Assembly: GCF_020382885.2 (NCBI RefSeq)
Contig: NC_058499.1
Location: 15,113,872-15,177,871, forward strand
Source: Scatophagus argus
Taxonomy: Eukaryota > Chordata > Actinopteri > Scatophagidae
Length of the DNA stretch: 64,000 nt
Reading direction: 5' to 3'
Of this stretch, positions 36,001 through 48,839 are shown piece after piece; the stretch's first letter is position 1, and each line of letters begins with the position of its first letter. Made by a program: the position numbers and the translations under genes. A model generated the notes under the pieces. That model saw only the letters and a list, made by a program, of their open reading frames with translations, ran no database searches and had not been told where the DNA came from.

Positions 36001-39000
36001 AATGTGGACTTGCTTTATTGTAATTGAAAACTCGTAGCTTTCTTTTTACCGTGCAAGCAGAGCAGAAGGATTGAATCTCTCTGATCAGTTATTGTTCCAT
36101 GGGTGACTGTTGTATTTGGTCTCTGTGTTTCAGGGCTTCATCTGTCCTCAGTGCATGAAGTCTCACAACTCTGCAGAGGAGCTGTTCAAACACTATGAGT
36201 TGTTCCATGACACTGGAGACCTTCCCGCTCATGTGGCCCCCACTCGGTGAGATATTAATGTTACATTAGTTATGACAAAGTGTCTGACTGCGTGCACTTC
36301 ACAGAATTTTACATTGGGATTTTTGTGAACACACACTTTCCTCCTCTTTAGGGAAGACCTTTCAATGCTGCGGCAAGAGGTTCAGGACCTGCATGCTTCT
36401 CTCAAGGTACACTCGAGTTTGTGAAACAAACTTAGCGGTGTAAATGGTCATCTCAAGCAAAGACATGATTTTGTGCCTGTGTGTGTGTTTTCACCTGATT
36501 AGGAGGAACGATGGTTCTCTGGAGAGCTCAAGAAGGAGTTGGACAAAGTCCAGGGACAACTGAAGCAAGTAATTTCTTCAAAATATTTAATATGTATTAT
36601 AATAAAAAGAAATTCTTCCTTCTGAATTTAAAAGTGCTTAATGAAACACGATGGCAATGTGTAGTCTTACTGTACATGTTTTTCTCTTTCCCTCGATTCC
36701 ACAGAGTGATGGACAGATGGACTCGGAGGATTCAGGTTGGGGGTGTTATATTTAAAGTATCTATGAAAAAGATACCAGACATCAATTGCTAATATGTGAT
36801 ACTTTTTTTTTCCTCAGTCCTTGAAAGGAAGTTGAATGAGGCCGAGACAGAAAAGTTCAACATCAAGCAGATGAAAGACTTGTTTGAGCAGAAGGCTGCC
36901 CAGCTGGCCACAGAGATAGTAGGTTAGTGTGTGTTTGGGGCCAGGAACTTGGAAGCCCGTGTCTGTGGGTGTGTAGCATTTACGCATTTTATTTGACACA
37001 GCTTTGTTTTCCCCTCAGATCAGTTTTCACAAGTGAAATATTTTTTGTTGTTTGGACTTTTTCTTTTAAATGTTGAATCTGACAGACTTAAAATCTCGCT
37101 ATGATGAGGAGAAGAGCCTAAAGGAGGCTGCCGACCAGAGGCTGGCCAAATTGAACGAGCAGCTACAGAAAGAGAAGCAGGAGAATGAGAGACTCCAAAC
37201 AGAACTGGTACGGCACTCAATAGGTTTCTGTTGGCATTTATTCTTTTCTCACTAGGCTTGAGACTTTGTACATTTGTATAGACGTTTCTTTCATGAATGC
37301 TGTGCTTTGGACATTGAAAGAATAATACTGAATCGACACCATGAAATCCATTTGGCTGAGCTGTTTGGTGGAAGACTCAAAGCAGACAACCTCTTCACCG
37401 TTGTCATAGAAATGTGAAACAGAACTTAAGCTTAAGTGTGCTTTAAGTTATAGTTTTGTGGTTGCACTTTTGCTTTATCTGACCTTCTGAGTAGTTTAGA
37501 GAAGTTTCACATATAGGTTTGATGCTATCTTTAGTCTTGAATTTATTGGGCTGCATATTTCCATTGCTCAGATATTAAACATCTTGTCATGTGCACAGCT
37601 GGGGATACACGTGAACAGTTCACCTATTTTTTTAAGTTTAGATTTACCGGGAAACCAGAAAGCCTGCTGTCCCCATTGTCTGTCACAGCTTTAACACGGC
37701 GCCTCTGCTCTGCCCCCTAGCTGCAGCGACCGGGAGTGGAGGATGTGGAAGTGTTGCAGAAGGAGCTGGTGCAGGTCCAGACACTGATGGACAGTATGAC
37801 TCGTGAGCGGGAGGAGGAGTCTGAACGCCTCAAAAACCACTATGAACAGCTGCAGGCGAATTACACTACCTCAGAGGTGAGGGAGGGAAAACTTCACTTT
37901 GACTTTTCTCCAGCGTGTTGCAACATAAGCCGCCACTCGTCAACCCTAACCTGTACTTGTTGAAAGCACATAAACATGCACACTGATTCCCACAGTTTAC
38001 TTTATTATCAAGAAAATTTTAGTGTTGATGGGAAATATAGTGTAGTTGTTCATGTTTTACACACTTTTCTTTTCATCTGTCGTTTGCTCAGGCCACACAC
38101 TGCACTTTTTGACCAACCAACCCCCCCCCCCCCCCCCCCCGCCCGCCCAAAAAAAAACAGCTCTTAAGATTCTTGGTAGCTAAAAATAACTCTCAAATAA
38201 CTTATGAAATAGTTCTGATGTGCAGTAGTTACATCATGCCAGATGGCCTTGTGCCTAATTCTCATCAATTAGTGCCTGGTGAATAATTCAGCCCTATTTT
38301 CAGAATTTTTTATCCAGGCCTCTGTCAGACTGCACCAGGCCCTGAACTTCTCTTTCTTCTGCTCTGCTCATGATTTCAGAAGACACTTTTCAGATTTTTA
38401 CACATTGAGGAACCACATTCTGAATATATTTGAATTAGGTATTTGATTATTTTGATTATGTAATAGCTTAAAAGCTATTACTGTATGTGGCTTTGTCACA
38501 GTCTCTGGAACAGTAGTTCTTTGAGGTGTAAGTTCCACGGTATGAACATGTAGGAGGTTTTCAGGTCTGGACGGTGAACTGTCAACACCACAACTAACAT
38601 TACATTCAGGTTCTTGCATCGTCTGACCCCGGAACAGTACAGAGCAAAAAGCAAACCAAAGTTTGTATTGAATTAGTTTGTATTGAATATTCTGCTTGAT
38701 GCTGCCACGGCAAAGTGCTGTCTGTGTAAAATTAGGTAACTTTGGATTTTATAGTCTCTCAGTTCGGCAGCACCTCGCTGTGTGTTTCGGATTGGCCCTT
38801 TGCTGATGTATCATGACTTACCTTTTGTTTGTGTCTCTCTTTCCCTCCCCTTCTTCTTGTTCTGCTTCCTCACATACTGTATCCCTCTCCAATACTCACT
38901 CTTTCTTCAAGATTCGTAATCTGGAGGTAAAAACACGTTTCAAGTTGGCCCCAAAATTGGATTTGTGCTTTTGCATTTCTCTTAAGTTTGAAAAGTTATT

Positions 39001-42000
39001 CAGAAAGTATTTTTTTTAACAGTGTGTTTACCTCTTTTTTTGGGTTTTTGTGCAACTGACACCTGGTTGTTATTAATCCATGTTGGGTTTGTTTTCTTCT
39101 TTTATTTCAGTTCTTCACAGTGGTGCTTCAGTTCTTTGAATGTGCGCTAAATGGTTTAGAAAAAGAGTGTAACGTGTCTCTTGTTTTGTAGATGACCGTG
39201 TCCCAACTAAAAGCAGAGCTGGAAAAAGGTCCGCAGGAAGCAGCCGTCTACACACAACAGATCCACCAGCTGAAGAGCAACCTGAATAATTTGCAGCAGC
39301 AAAGCCAGGTGACACAAACACACATACACACACACTCACACTCCATCAGGGCCAAACAACTATGCTTATTATAGTCGTGACAGTTTTCTGAGCAGATTAC
39401 TGCCAGCTATGGTGTCTGCTACACATCTGAGAATGTGTAGGATTTACTTTTACTTCAGTATGAAGCTTGTTAACAAGCTATGCCAGCTGCCCCTCAAGTG
39501 CAGGGCATGCCATGCCATCTCAGTTTCTGTAAACTTTCCTCTGTTGCTTGGCATCAGGCCCTGTTACAATGCTCTGCCTTCTTTGGCAGCACAGATATGT
39601 TGATTGGGAAAAAAAAAATCACGCGTAGACCTATAATTAAACCAGCAGGGGGGGACATCTTCTGTGCCAACTCTGTTACTTGGGTTGAAATACAATCAAA
39701 GATGACTGCCCTGATGCAATGGGAACTGGGGAATGGCAGCACAGGGTTCCTGCCAGAGATCCTTCCACATCGGGCACATCAGTGCCCTTCCAGCCAAGTA
39801 GGTTTCCGGGTAAGAGGGAGGGATTATAACTGGATCTCCAGTGTTATGTCCCCCACCCCACCCCAAGCCTCTCCTCGCAACAGGCTATTCTGAGACTTGA
39901 TATCTCATAGAGACTGAAGTGATGGAGCCGATAGACACAGAGGATCAGGACTAAGAACAGACAGGTGTACAACAACAGGGCTTTTACTGGTCTGTGACTC
40001 CAGGATTAGATGGGAGAGATGCAGGGTTGAACAGAAGAAGAGGGGAAAAACTGAGTGTCTAGAGAGGGTCGTTAATGTTGGCCAGCTGCTGTGGTGACTT
40101 GCAGAGGTTTATTGAATGTCTGTGAAGCCCAGATGCCCTGTCACACTCCCTAGTTAGCAGCACGCTCCACTATTAACAACATTTTGTTCTTTATTAGCCT
40201 GCAGCCAAGTTTACTGCTGTACACATGGCACGGTATTCCAAGTTCCATGTCGTAAACCGTCCCCTGGAAATGCCATGCCTCACTTTACTCTTGACTCTTG
40301 ACAGGCGACTGTTCTTTTCCATAGCTTACATCACATGAGCCATGAGTGTTTGTGCTTTGTTGCAGATTCTATCACACCAGTTGTTTCAATTTAGAAGAGA
40401 CAAATGGTTCATGTTCCAGTTTGACTTGATTAACCTCTCAAACACTGTCAGTTCTCTTTCAAGATGAGTCAGAACATAATTTTTCTCACTATTGTTTAGT
40501 TTTCCACTTATTTACTCCCTGGCTTCCCAAACGTCCGGACAGCCAATGCTCATCTGCCGCGTGTTGTCCTCTCCTCTTCCTCACAGAGCCTGTCTGAAAA
40601 GCTTGCACGCAAGGAAAAACAGTATCAGGAACTAGAAGAGCGTCTAGGGGCTGAGGAGGCCGCCAAGAAGGGACTTCAAAGCAACCTGAAGGAGAGGGAG
40701 CTGGAGGTTCAAGAGCTGCAAGCTCGGGCCACAGGAGCTGAGGCCTCCCTGCACAAGGCCCAGACGGAGCTCCGAGAGAGTGCTGAGGAAGTGGCAAAGT
40801 TGAAGAATGAGATTGTGGAGTTGGAGGTGAAGCACGCGGAGCTGAAGGTTGAGAGGAAACAGCTGGAGCAGCAAAGGGAAGAAAAAGAGAGCCATGGTGC
40901 TCAGCAGCAGACTGAGATCAGTCAGGTGAGGAGAGCGGACAGAAGTTACAGGAAGGACAGCTGCAGGCAGGATGATATGTCGTAGCGATTCATATACACC
41001 TGACTGAGGAAGAAAACAGCATGAAAATGTTGGTCCTGCTCAGTACATTTCTGTTTATTAAGTAAAACAGTGAGTGACACACTTTTTCAGATTGACTGTT
41101 GAAATCTATGTCATGGACTTTACCATAGCATGGAGTGACTTTATTTCCAGAGGACAGCAGTTCTGAAGCATGATGATTTCCTCTGTTTTGCAGATCATGA
41201 CCTAAAGACTTAAAGTAGTCAATACATTGTGGAATCTGGAATTGGGTTATTGAAAAGAGGATTCCTGACATCCGTTCGGTATTCCTACACAGTGGGAATG
41301 TATGGAATTTGATTTTAGTCATTTTGAGAAGTAGATAAATATGGGAAAATGTTGTATCTGGACTGTTATCATTATTCTGTTTTCTAAATTATATAATTCA
41401 GAATTTCTAAAAACTATACTTATTATACAAACTTTTTCAAGGGGGTTGGCTTGACAATACTGAATATAACATCTGATTGGTTGAGGATGCCAAATGTCCC
41501 TCCAACTTTTATGATCTACAATATCTCCCTACAATCATATGGCAATTATATTTGCAATCAATTATTTGCAATGAATAGTCAGAATGTAACATAGCTGTTA
41601 ACAAAAGAATTTATTTTCGTAACAAACATCCAGGTTATTTGTACTCAGGTGTCAGATATGGTCTGAAAAATCTACCAAGAAGTCTGGAAATTTGAGGCTG
41701 GAAAAATGTGAAATTTTTGAAATAGAAAATGTCTGTCCTTAGTCCTCCTCAAAGTGTCTTCTGTATTTTTTGCTATCATTGTATGTTCTCCATCCTCATC
41801 ATCACCCATGTGTTTGCACTCCTAGCTACACGCCAAACTGCTGGAGGCGGAGAGGCAGCTTGGCGAGGTGCAAGGCCGTCTTAAAGAGCAGAGGCAGCTG
41901 TCTGGGGAGAAACTTAAAGACCGCGAGCAGCAAGCAGCCGATCTGCAGCTTAAACTGTCCCGGGCGGAAGAACAGGTTGGCATCAAATGATTGCTATAAG

Positions 42001-45000
42001 GAAACTGAACTGATGTAATGTGACAGACACAACTTCTGTGCATAAATTCATCTGATGTTTAATTGTGGATTATGTATGCAAACAAAAGGAAATCAGTGAT
42101 TCCTGCAAATGAAAAAAAAGAGTTAGTAACAGATTATAAAAACAGTTATCACTGTGGTAAAAGGATAGAAGAGAAACAGTAAGATACACAAAATGACTTT
42201 GAAGTTAACAACACATTTAAGGTTATGGTAAAAATAATGAAGGGACGCAGATAAATGTGCTTCTGTGTTTTGCTGTTTTAGTTGAAGGAGAGTGCCAGTA
42301 AGAATACAGACCTGCAGCACCAGCTGGAGAAAGCCAAGCAGCAGCACCAGGAGCTGCAGGCACTGCAGCAAAACACTAATGGCAAACTCCGCGAGGCACA
42401 GGTACTCCTTCCGCAGAAAAACCTGTCTGGTAACAATGCTGGAGAGCATAAAGCCAAAAGAGGCTGTGCTGAACAGCGAGTTTTAAAATCGAAGAGAGTT
42501 TCTGATTGCAATAATGTGTGGCATCGTTTTATACAAAGTCAAGTTTCTACATATAGGATTTATGAGATTATAGCATGTTATACATTATCCTTATAGGTGG
42601 TGCAGTGTGCTTGTGTGGTCTACAATTTAATGTATACCTCACACATAAAACCCTAACATTAAATGAATAAATGATGCTGTCAGAACACCCGATGTAAACT
42701 TCCTGCTATGCTGACTCGCCCTCATGCTGTAGAATGACCTGGAGCAGGTGTTGCGTCAGATCGGAGATAAGGACCAGAAGATCCAGAATCTGGAGGCTCT
42801 GCTGCAGAAGAGTAAGGACATTGTGAGCCAATTGGAAGCCGAGAGAGAAGACCTATGTGCCAAGATTCAGGCTGGGGAGGGAGAGACGGCTTTGCTCAAC
42901 CAGCTAAAAGAGAAAAACCATGGACTACAAGAACAGGTGTCTGCACGCACATATACGATCTCAATGTTCATGGTGCGCTCACTTCTCTGTAGTGCAGAAG
43001 TGACAGACGAACAGAAAATAAGCATCGTATGGAAAGGCCAGTTTTATTCAGCGATAATGAAAAGGAAGTATTCGTCGTTTTTCAGCTTCCGTGAACCTTT
43101 TGTGTGTATGTGGTGTTACAGGTCACCCAGTTGACAGACAAGCTGAAGAACCAATCAGAGAGCAACAAGCAAGCCCAGGATAACCTCCACGAGCAGGTCC
43201 AGGAGCAGAAGACCCTGCTGCGTTCAGCCCAGGACCGAGCCCACACACTGGAGACCTCAGTCACTGAACTCACTGCCCAGCTCGCAGACAGCAAGGAGAA
43301 GATAGCTCAGCTGGATGCTCAGGTAAGTCTCTGCGCAATATATTTTGAATAGTATACAGTGGAGGACATTGATATTATTCTCTTGTTAGTATTCACACAC
43401 TGTAAAATCTATCCTGCGGGTCTGATTGTACAGATTTTATTTTTTGTAATGAGAGTAAAAGTTTCTGTGGGCCTGTTTCTTCTTCAGCTGAAGGCAAAGA
43501 CGGAGATGTTGCTGTCTGCAGAGGCTGCCAAGGCTGCACAGAAGGCTAATCTGGAGAACAACCTGGAGACTGCTCAGCATGCACTGCAGGACAAGCAGCA
43601 GGTTAGCACCTCCTTTGTGCCTCTTAAACTTTGGCTAAAACTCAGCATGGTGCTCCTTTTTGTGTGCCATATTTCTTTCCTTTGAATATAGCTGTAACTC
43701 CCAGCTGTCCACTCACCTTGTCCCCTCAAACCCCCGTATAGGAGCTTAATAAAGTTCAGAAGAAGGTGGAGGAACAGACCCAAAGACTCAAGGAGAGACA
43801 GGAGCAGTGCACACAACTGGAAACCAGTCTGAAAGAATGTAAAGACAAACTAATGTCCTCAGAACAGCGTATAGAGCAGCTGGAGGGGCTCAGTAAGGTT
43901 TGTGTGGGGTCTGTTTTTTGCAAGTACCTGATACGGGACTGTAAGAGGGCTAACTTTAAGCTTTAAAATGTATCTTGTTTGTTCAGTGTACATGCATGTT
44001 CTTTCTAAATTTGTTGTTTTAATGTAATCTGACAGAAATTGGAGTCGCAGGTTGGCGAGTTGCAGGCCACACGTGACCAGGCGCAGCAAGAAATACAGAA
44101 GCTGCAGAAGGAGGGGTCAGAGGTTAAACGGAAAGCTAAGGAGCTGCAGCACTCGCTGGAGACGGAGAAGGCGGGGTGAGATGAGCTAGCTCAGTGTATT
44201 GGCTTTATTAAAACGTGATTAAGATTTGCAAATAATAAATGCATCCAAATGCAACTATAACTAACACTCTGTAACTGTGATGGTACAACTGTGTGCACGC
44301 GTATTTTACTTTACTCTTAAAACAACGTAATTGGCTTTTCCACATCAGGGCTACAACACTACAAGAGGACTTAAAGAAAAAAGCAGCTGCTTTGAGTGAC
44401 GTTAAGCAGCAGCTGGAGCGCAGTGAGCAGGACAGAGCTGCTCTGAAGGTGAACCTAGACAAGGTGACCCAGGAGGGAAAGACTAGGCATGCAGACCTGG
44501 ACAGAAAAGCTCAAAGCCTGGCGGTAGACTTACAGAAGGCCCAACAGGAAAAAGAGGTTCAAAAGAAGGAGCTTGCCTCTGTGCAGGAGAGCCTTGGAAA
44601 TGCTAATAAGGCCCTGAAAGAGAGTCAGAGTCTACTGGATGCAGAGAGGAAGACCCATAAGTCAGCCATGGAGGAGAAGGTAGATTCAATAAGCTGTAGT
44701 CAAAAATCAAAGACAGTTTGGACTACTTTGATGTTATTTTATTTACTTTTCAATTTCGGGAAATTTGTCTTGTATCGCAGAGTAACAAAAAATCACCTAA
44801 TTACAGCACCAGGTCGCTGACAGCCTTAATGTGTCTTAATTCTCAGAAAAAGTCCAGTGAAAAGGCCAGACAAGAACTTCTTAAGAATAACGAGGCCATC
44901 ACCAAGGCAATGAACGAATCTAAAGAGCAACTTGAGCAGATGAAAGAGGTATGTTTCTGAAAAAATAAAATGGAAAGTCAAGCATTACCGTTTTGAGTGC

Positions 45001-48000
45001 AGCACCTAAAGACCTGTTATATGTCTACAAACATCAGGCAGAGAAAAAGCTGAAGGTGCAGCTGACCACAGTGGAACAGCAGCACTCAAAGTCTCAGGAG
45101 GCACTGAAGGAAAAAGAGAATCAGATGGAGAAGCTGAGGGTGGAACTTAAGACGGTCCAGGGCTCATTTGAGGAGGAGATGAAGAAACTGAAGGGCCGAG
45201 TGACCGAGTTACAGGAAGTTAATTCCAAGAAGGCAAGTAGCACTTTCCAATCTAAATCCAGACATGCATACTGTTATCAACTCTCATCCTGTTGAACCAC
45301 AAAGCTGCATTTCCTGTCCTGTTTAAGGGTTGATATTAATATTATTAATATTGATATTTCCACAGGGCTGCTGTGAAGTATTTTCAAATGCAGTAGCATT
45401 CTTTTGTTCTCTTTGTGTGTGTTTCTGAATGTGTGCGTCTGACTCTTATCTCCAGGCAGAAGAGGAGACTAAGCTGAGGGCGCAGCTGTCAGGGCTCAGC
45501 CAGGAGCTGGCCTCAGAGAAGAGTCGCACGACAGAGCTGCACGAGGCCTTGGAGCAAAGCCAGGGAAGCCTCTCTAAGCTTCAGTCTGACTTCTACGGCA
45601 AGGAGTCCGAAGTCTCTGCCCTGCATCAAGACCTGAAGGTGGGTTTATGTGGGAGGGGCTGGAAGAGTAGAGGCTGATAATGACTTCATTTAGGGAGGTT
45701 TTCGTTAAGTGTCAAGTTTGCAGAGAAGCTGTCACGTCGCATCACTTTCAGTTAATTTTCAGACGTGGGTTAAGGACAGGCTAGGATGTTGGTCAGTTGG
45801 GACTTGCAGACTGGTGAATGAAGTGTTTACTAAGACACGCTTATCTGAACTGTTCCCATTGCCCTTACTGCCTTTTTGTTGTTGTTGTTGTTTTGATTTC
45901 TTCTTGACCCTCCTCACTGTGTGAATTGGGGCGTTTCGCTGATTATAGGCGTCAGAGGAGAAGCTGAACCTGGCTCAGGAGGAGCTGGCTGCTAACCGAA
46001 CGCATCAGGCAGGTTTAGAGGCTCAGATCCAGGAACTGGAGAGTGGTCGGAGTTCATTGGAGCAGGAGCTGGCAAAGCAAAACCAGAAGCTCCAACAGCA
46101 AGAGCAAACCCTGAGACAACTACAGAAACAGCAGGTCAGGCGAACAGCGTAACACACACGGACATAAACACATACATGACTTGATGTGATTAAGTTCTTA
46201 TATGGCAAACTGTGCTTACTCACGCAGGGCCAAGTAAAGGAGGAACTGGAGCAGGAGAGGAGTAAAGTGGAGAAGCTGAATAAAGCCAAGAGTGTCTTGG
46301 AGAACAGTAACACCAAACTGACTTCTGAATTAAAAGCATTAATAGAGAGGAGCGAGAAGGTCAGTCACTTTTTGTAATGAGCAACAGCTAGCAATGTTTG
46401 TATTTTGATTTAAAGGGGACTGGAAAGAGTTAATAGTGCAAGTTCTGAAGTCTGGGCTGATGGCTGCCATTTTATGTGCCATACTGGCTGATATGACCTG
46501 CTTCCCATGCTTGTGTCTTATGTAAACAGCTTAACTCAGAGGTACTGCAGGTCATCAGGGCCACATTCTTCAAACTTACAACTAAAGCGCGCCTGAGTCG
46601 ACAATTTGACATGAGCATGGATTTTTCAGACCTTCAAAGTGGTCTTAAAATTGATCTGAAGCTCATGTCAGAGCAATAACCTCCTAAGCTCCAACCTGCT
46701 GAAGCCTTTCAAAGTTTAACCCCATCTGTCATCTTACTTTCAGACGCGAGAACTTTAACGACCACATATTGTGCAATGGGCTGTGTGTTTGTTGCTTTGC
46801 AGGAACTGGGTGAGTTGCAGGAAGCCAAACAGCTGTTGATTCAGCAGAAACTGGAACTGCAGGGTCAGGTGGACGCAGCACAGGGTGCCCTCGAGCAGGA
46901 GCAGAAAGAGCACCAGGCCACCAGGGACAGCAGGCACCAGAGAGAGGAGCAGCTCCTCGCCCAAACCAGGGATGTCCAGGATAAGTTGGTAGGCCCATCT
47001 GCCAAATTTCGCCAAATAATTTTAAATGACTGGATTAAATTCATTCACCCCTTCTGTCCCCATTTCGTGATACAATCCATGCTCCCTTCCAAAGGTGGCC
47101 GAGAAGCGAGCCAGAGAAGAGCAGGTGAAACGTGGGGAGGAGGCTGAAGCTAAGATGGCCGTACAGGTGACTGCTTTGAATGAAAATGTGGCAACGCTGA
47201 AGAGAGAGTGGCAGGGCAGCCAGCGGAGAGTCGGTGAACTGGAGAAGCAGACAGATGAATTGAGAGGAGAGATCGCTGTGCTGGAGGCCACCGTCCAGAA
47301 CAACCAGGACGAGAGACGGGCTCTTTTGGAAAGGTGAGTTGACATTGTTTCCCTCAAGCAACATGTATACTTTCAAGTAATGAATCATTGTTTTCATAAA
47401 AATACTTGAAGCCTTTTAAGTTTTTTTAAGCTTTTTCTTCATTGGCCTTGATGCTAAGGTAAAGTATCTATCTATCAGAAATAGCTGTGAGTCAACAGAG
47501 GAGTGACTTTAGTTCCTCTTTGGTAGCACTTTTGGTTGTATTCAGAGGAGTCAGCTGCTTAAAACTTAAGTGAAATGATCAGTTTGTTTTCCCTAATCAG
47601 ACTTTTCAGAGGCCGCATTCAGGTGATTAAAACCATTTGCAACCCATGCAGGCCTTGGGAGTCACCAGAATTTTCTCATGTTTAAAATGTATCTTAACAC
47701 GTCACTTTAAATCAAGCAATGCCTTCAGACTTTTGGTTAATATATTGATTAAAATCTAAATTATCAGACTGACTTGTCTTAATCAGTCACCCTGAGTTGC
47801 TGAAAATGTTCCTCGGCGCACATCTCTTCTACAACTCTAATTTCTAACTTTTTAACTTTAATTTTTAAAGAGCTTCATTTCCCTGTGTATAACAAATGAT
47901 TATTAAAATTATCATGTGAAATTCATTATGTATTAGGCCTATTATAGGCTGTTGCATGTGCCGCCGTGATATACTTGCAAAGGATAAAGGAACATTTAGC

Positions 48001-48839
48001 GAGAAGCCATTTATCAGGACAAAAGTAGCAGAACATGGAGAACTTCTCTACAATACATGTGTAAAAAAAGAAATGCTTTACATGCTAAATCTGCAATACA
48101 TGAGTCTGTGTTTATCTGCAGACATGCATTCCAGCTCTCAGACACTGCCGCTGATCTGAAAACAGGTCCTTGTTGTAGTGTCAGTTGTGGTAGTATTGGT
48201 GGTGGTGGGAGATCCTCCTCAGCCACGCAAATCATCAGCTGTCCTGTGGTTGTGCTTCAGGTGTGTAAAGGGTGAAGGTGAGATAGAGAAACTGCAGGGC
48301 AAGGTGGTGGAGCTGAGGAGGAAACTGGACGACACTACGGCAGCCATGCAGGAGCTCGGCAGAGAGAACCAGTCGCTTCAGGTCAGCCGTGAAACGCTCA
48401 ATGAGCTGTCAACAGTTCGTCTTAGGGTACTAAGACGGGAAGCATACTGGTACAAACAAAGTTAGGAACTCTGATTCTAAGTCCTGCTGTTTCTGCTTTT
48501 AGATCAAGCAGTCACAGTCTCTGACCAGGAAGTGGGCCGAGGATCACGAAGTGCAGAACTGTATGGCCTGTGGGAAAGGCTTCTCTGTCACTGTCAGGAA
48601 GGTAAGAAAGGAGTCAACTGGAGGATTGATGCTTGTTGGGGCACAAATTCACTTGTCTTACTTTGTAACATGCACATTCCTGCTCACATTCTCCCTCCTC
48701 CTCTGTGAAAATCCAGCACCACTGTAGACATTGTGGAAACATTTTCTGCGCGGAATGTTCGTCCAGGAACGCCCTCACGCCGTCCTCTAAAAAGCCAGTC
48801 CGGGTCTGTGAGACGTGCTTCGAGGAGCTTCAAGGCTGA
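33068..48839 (+). CDS. eea1: Early endosome antigen 1 (Rab5 and PI3P effector, FYVE-domain tether)
   Basis: Long coiled-coil tether of early endosomes, binding Rab5 through an N-terminal C2H2 zinc finger and PI3P through a C-terminal FYVE domain. Coding exons: 33068-33091, 35921-35998, 36134-36246, 36352-36406, 36503-36568, 36705-36735, 36818-36922, 37086-37207, 37721-37876, 39192-39308, 40587-40925, 41826-41975, 42282-42401, 42733-42936, 43122-43322, 43488-43601, 43742-43897, 44036-44175, 44349-44679, 44847-44948, 45038-45232, 45456-45638, 45949-46134, 46228-46359, 46803-46988, 47095-47333, 48261-48381, 48503-48601, 48717-48839. All join in phase, giving about 1395 residues (human 1411). The zinc finger is GFICPQC...HYELFH (Cys38, Cys41, His54, His59). 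Nearly all the middle is heptad-rich coiled coil. FYVE starts near residue 1333 with WAED, then CMACGKGFSV, the PI3P-binding RKHHCRHCG, and RVC near the end. One intron (45233-45455) is GC-AG. Confidence 0.96.
34690..35200 (+). mobile_element. Degenerate Tc1/mariner-like transposase relic in eea1 intron 1
   Basis: Broken reading frames keep recognisable Tc1-type pieces: a helix-turn-helix-like GYKKISKLVNIP from about 34726, the codons for the WSDE block (tggtctgatgag, 35025-35036), and an AVKHVCGC-like stretch with cagtgggaatgat near 35092-35130 corresponding to the usual VKHGGG...LWG region. Stops and frameshifts throughout mean it cannot encode a working transposase. The terminal inverted repeats were not located. 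Confidence 0.7.
38121..38140. repeat. C20 homopolymer followed by GCCCGCCC in eea1 intron 9
   Basis: Twenty consecutive C residues then gcccgccc and an A run. The complementary strand is a long G tract with G-quadruplex potential. It lies in the intron between the exons ending at 37876 and starting at 39192. Confidence 0.9.
38912..38926 (+). CDS. eea1: Candidate 15-nt eea1 microexon (IRNLE)
   Basis: Fifteen bases encode IRNLE in the correct phase between the exon ending TTSE (37876) and the exon starting MTVSQLKAEL (39192). They are flanked by a strong acceptor (ctttcttcaag, after about 80 pyrimidine-rich bases) and a plausible donor (gag then gtaaaa). Including it would add five residues to the coiled coil; skipping it gives the human-like protein. 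Human EEA1 as I know it has no such insert. Expression has to be shown. Confidence 0.4.
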
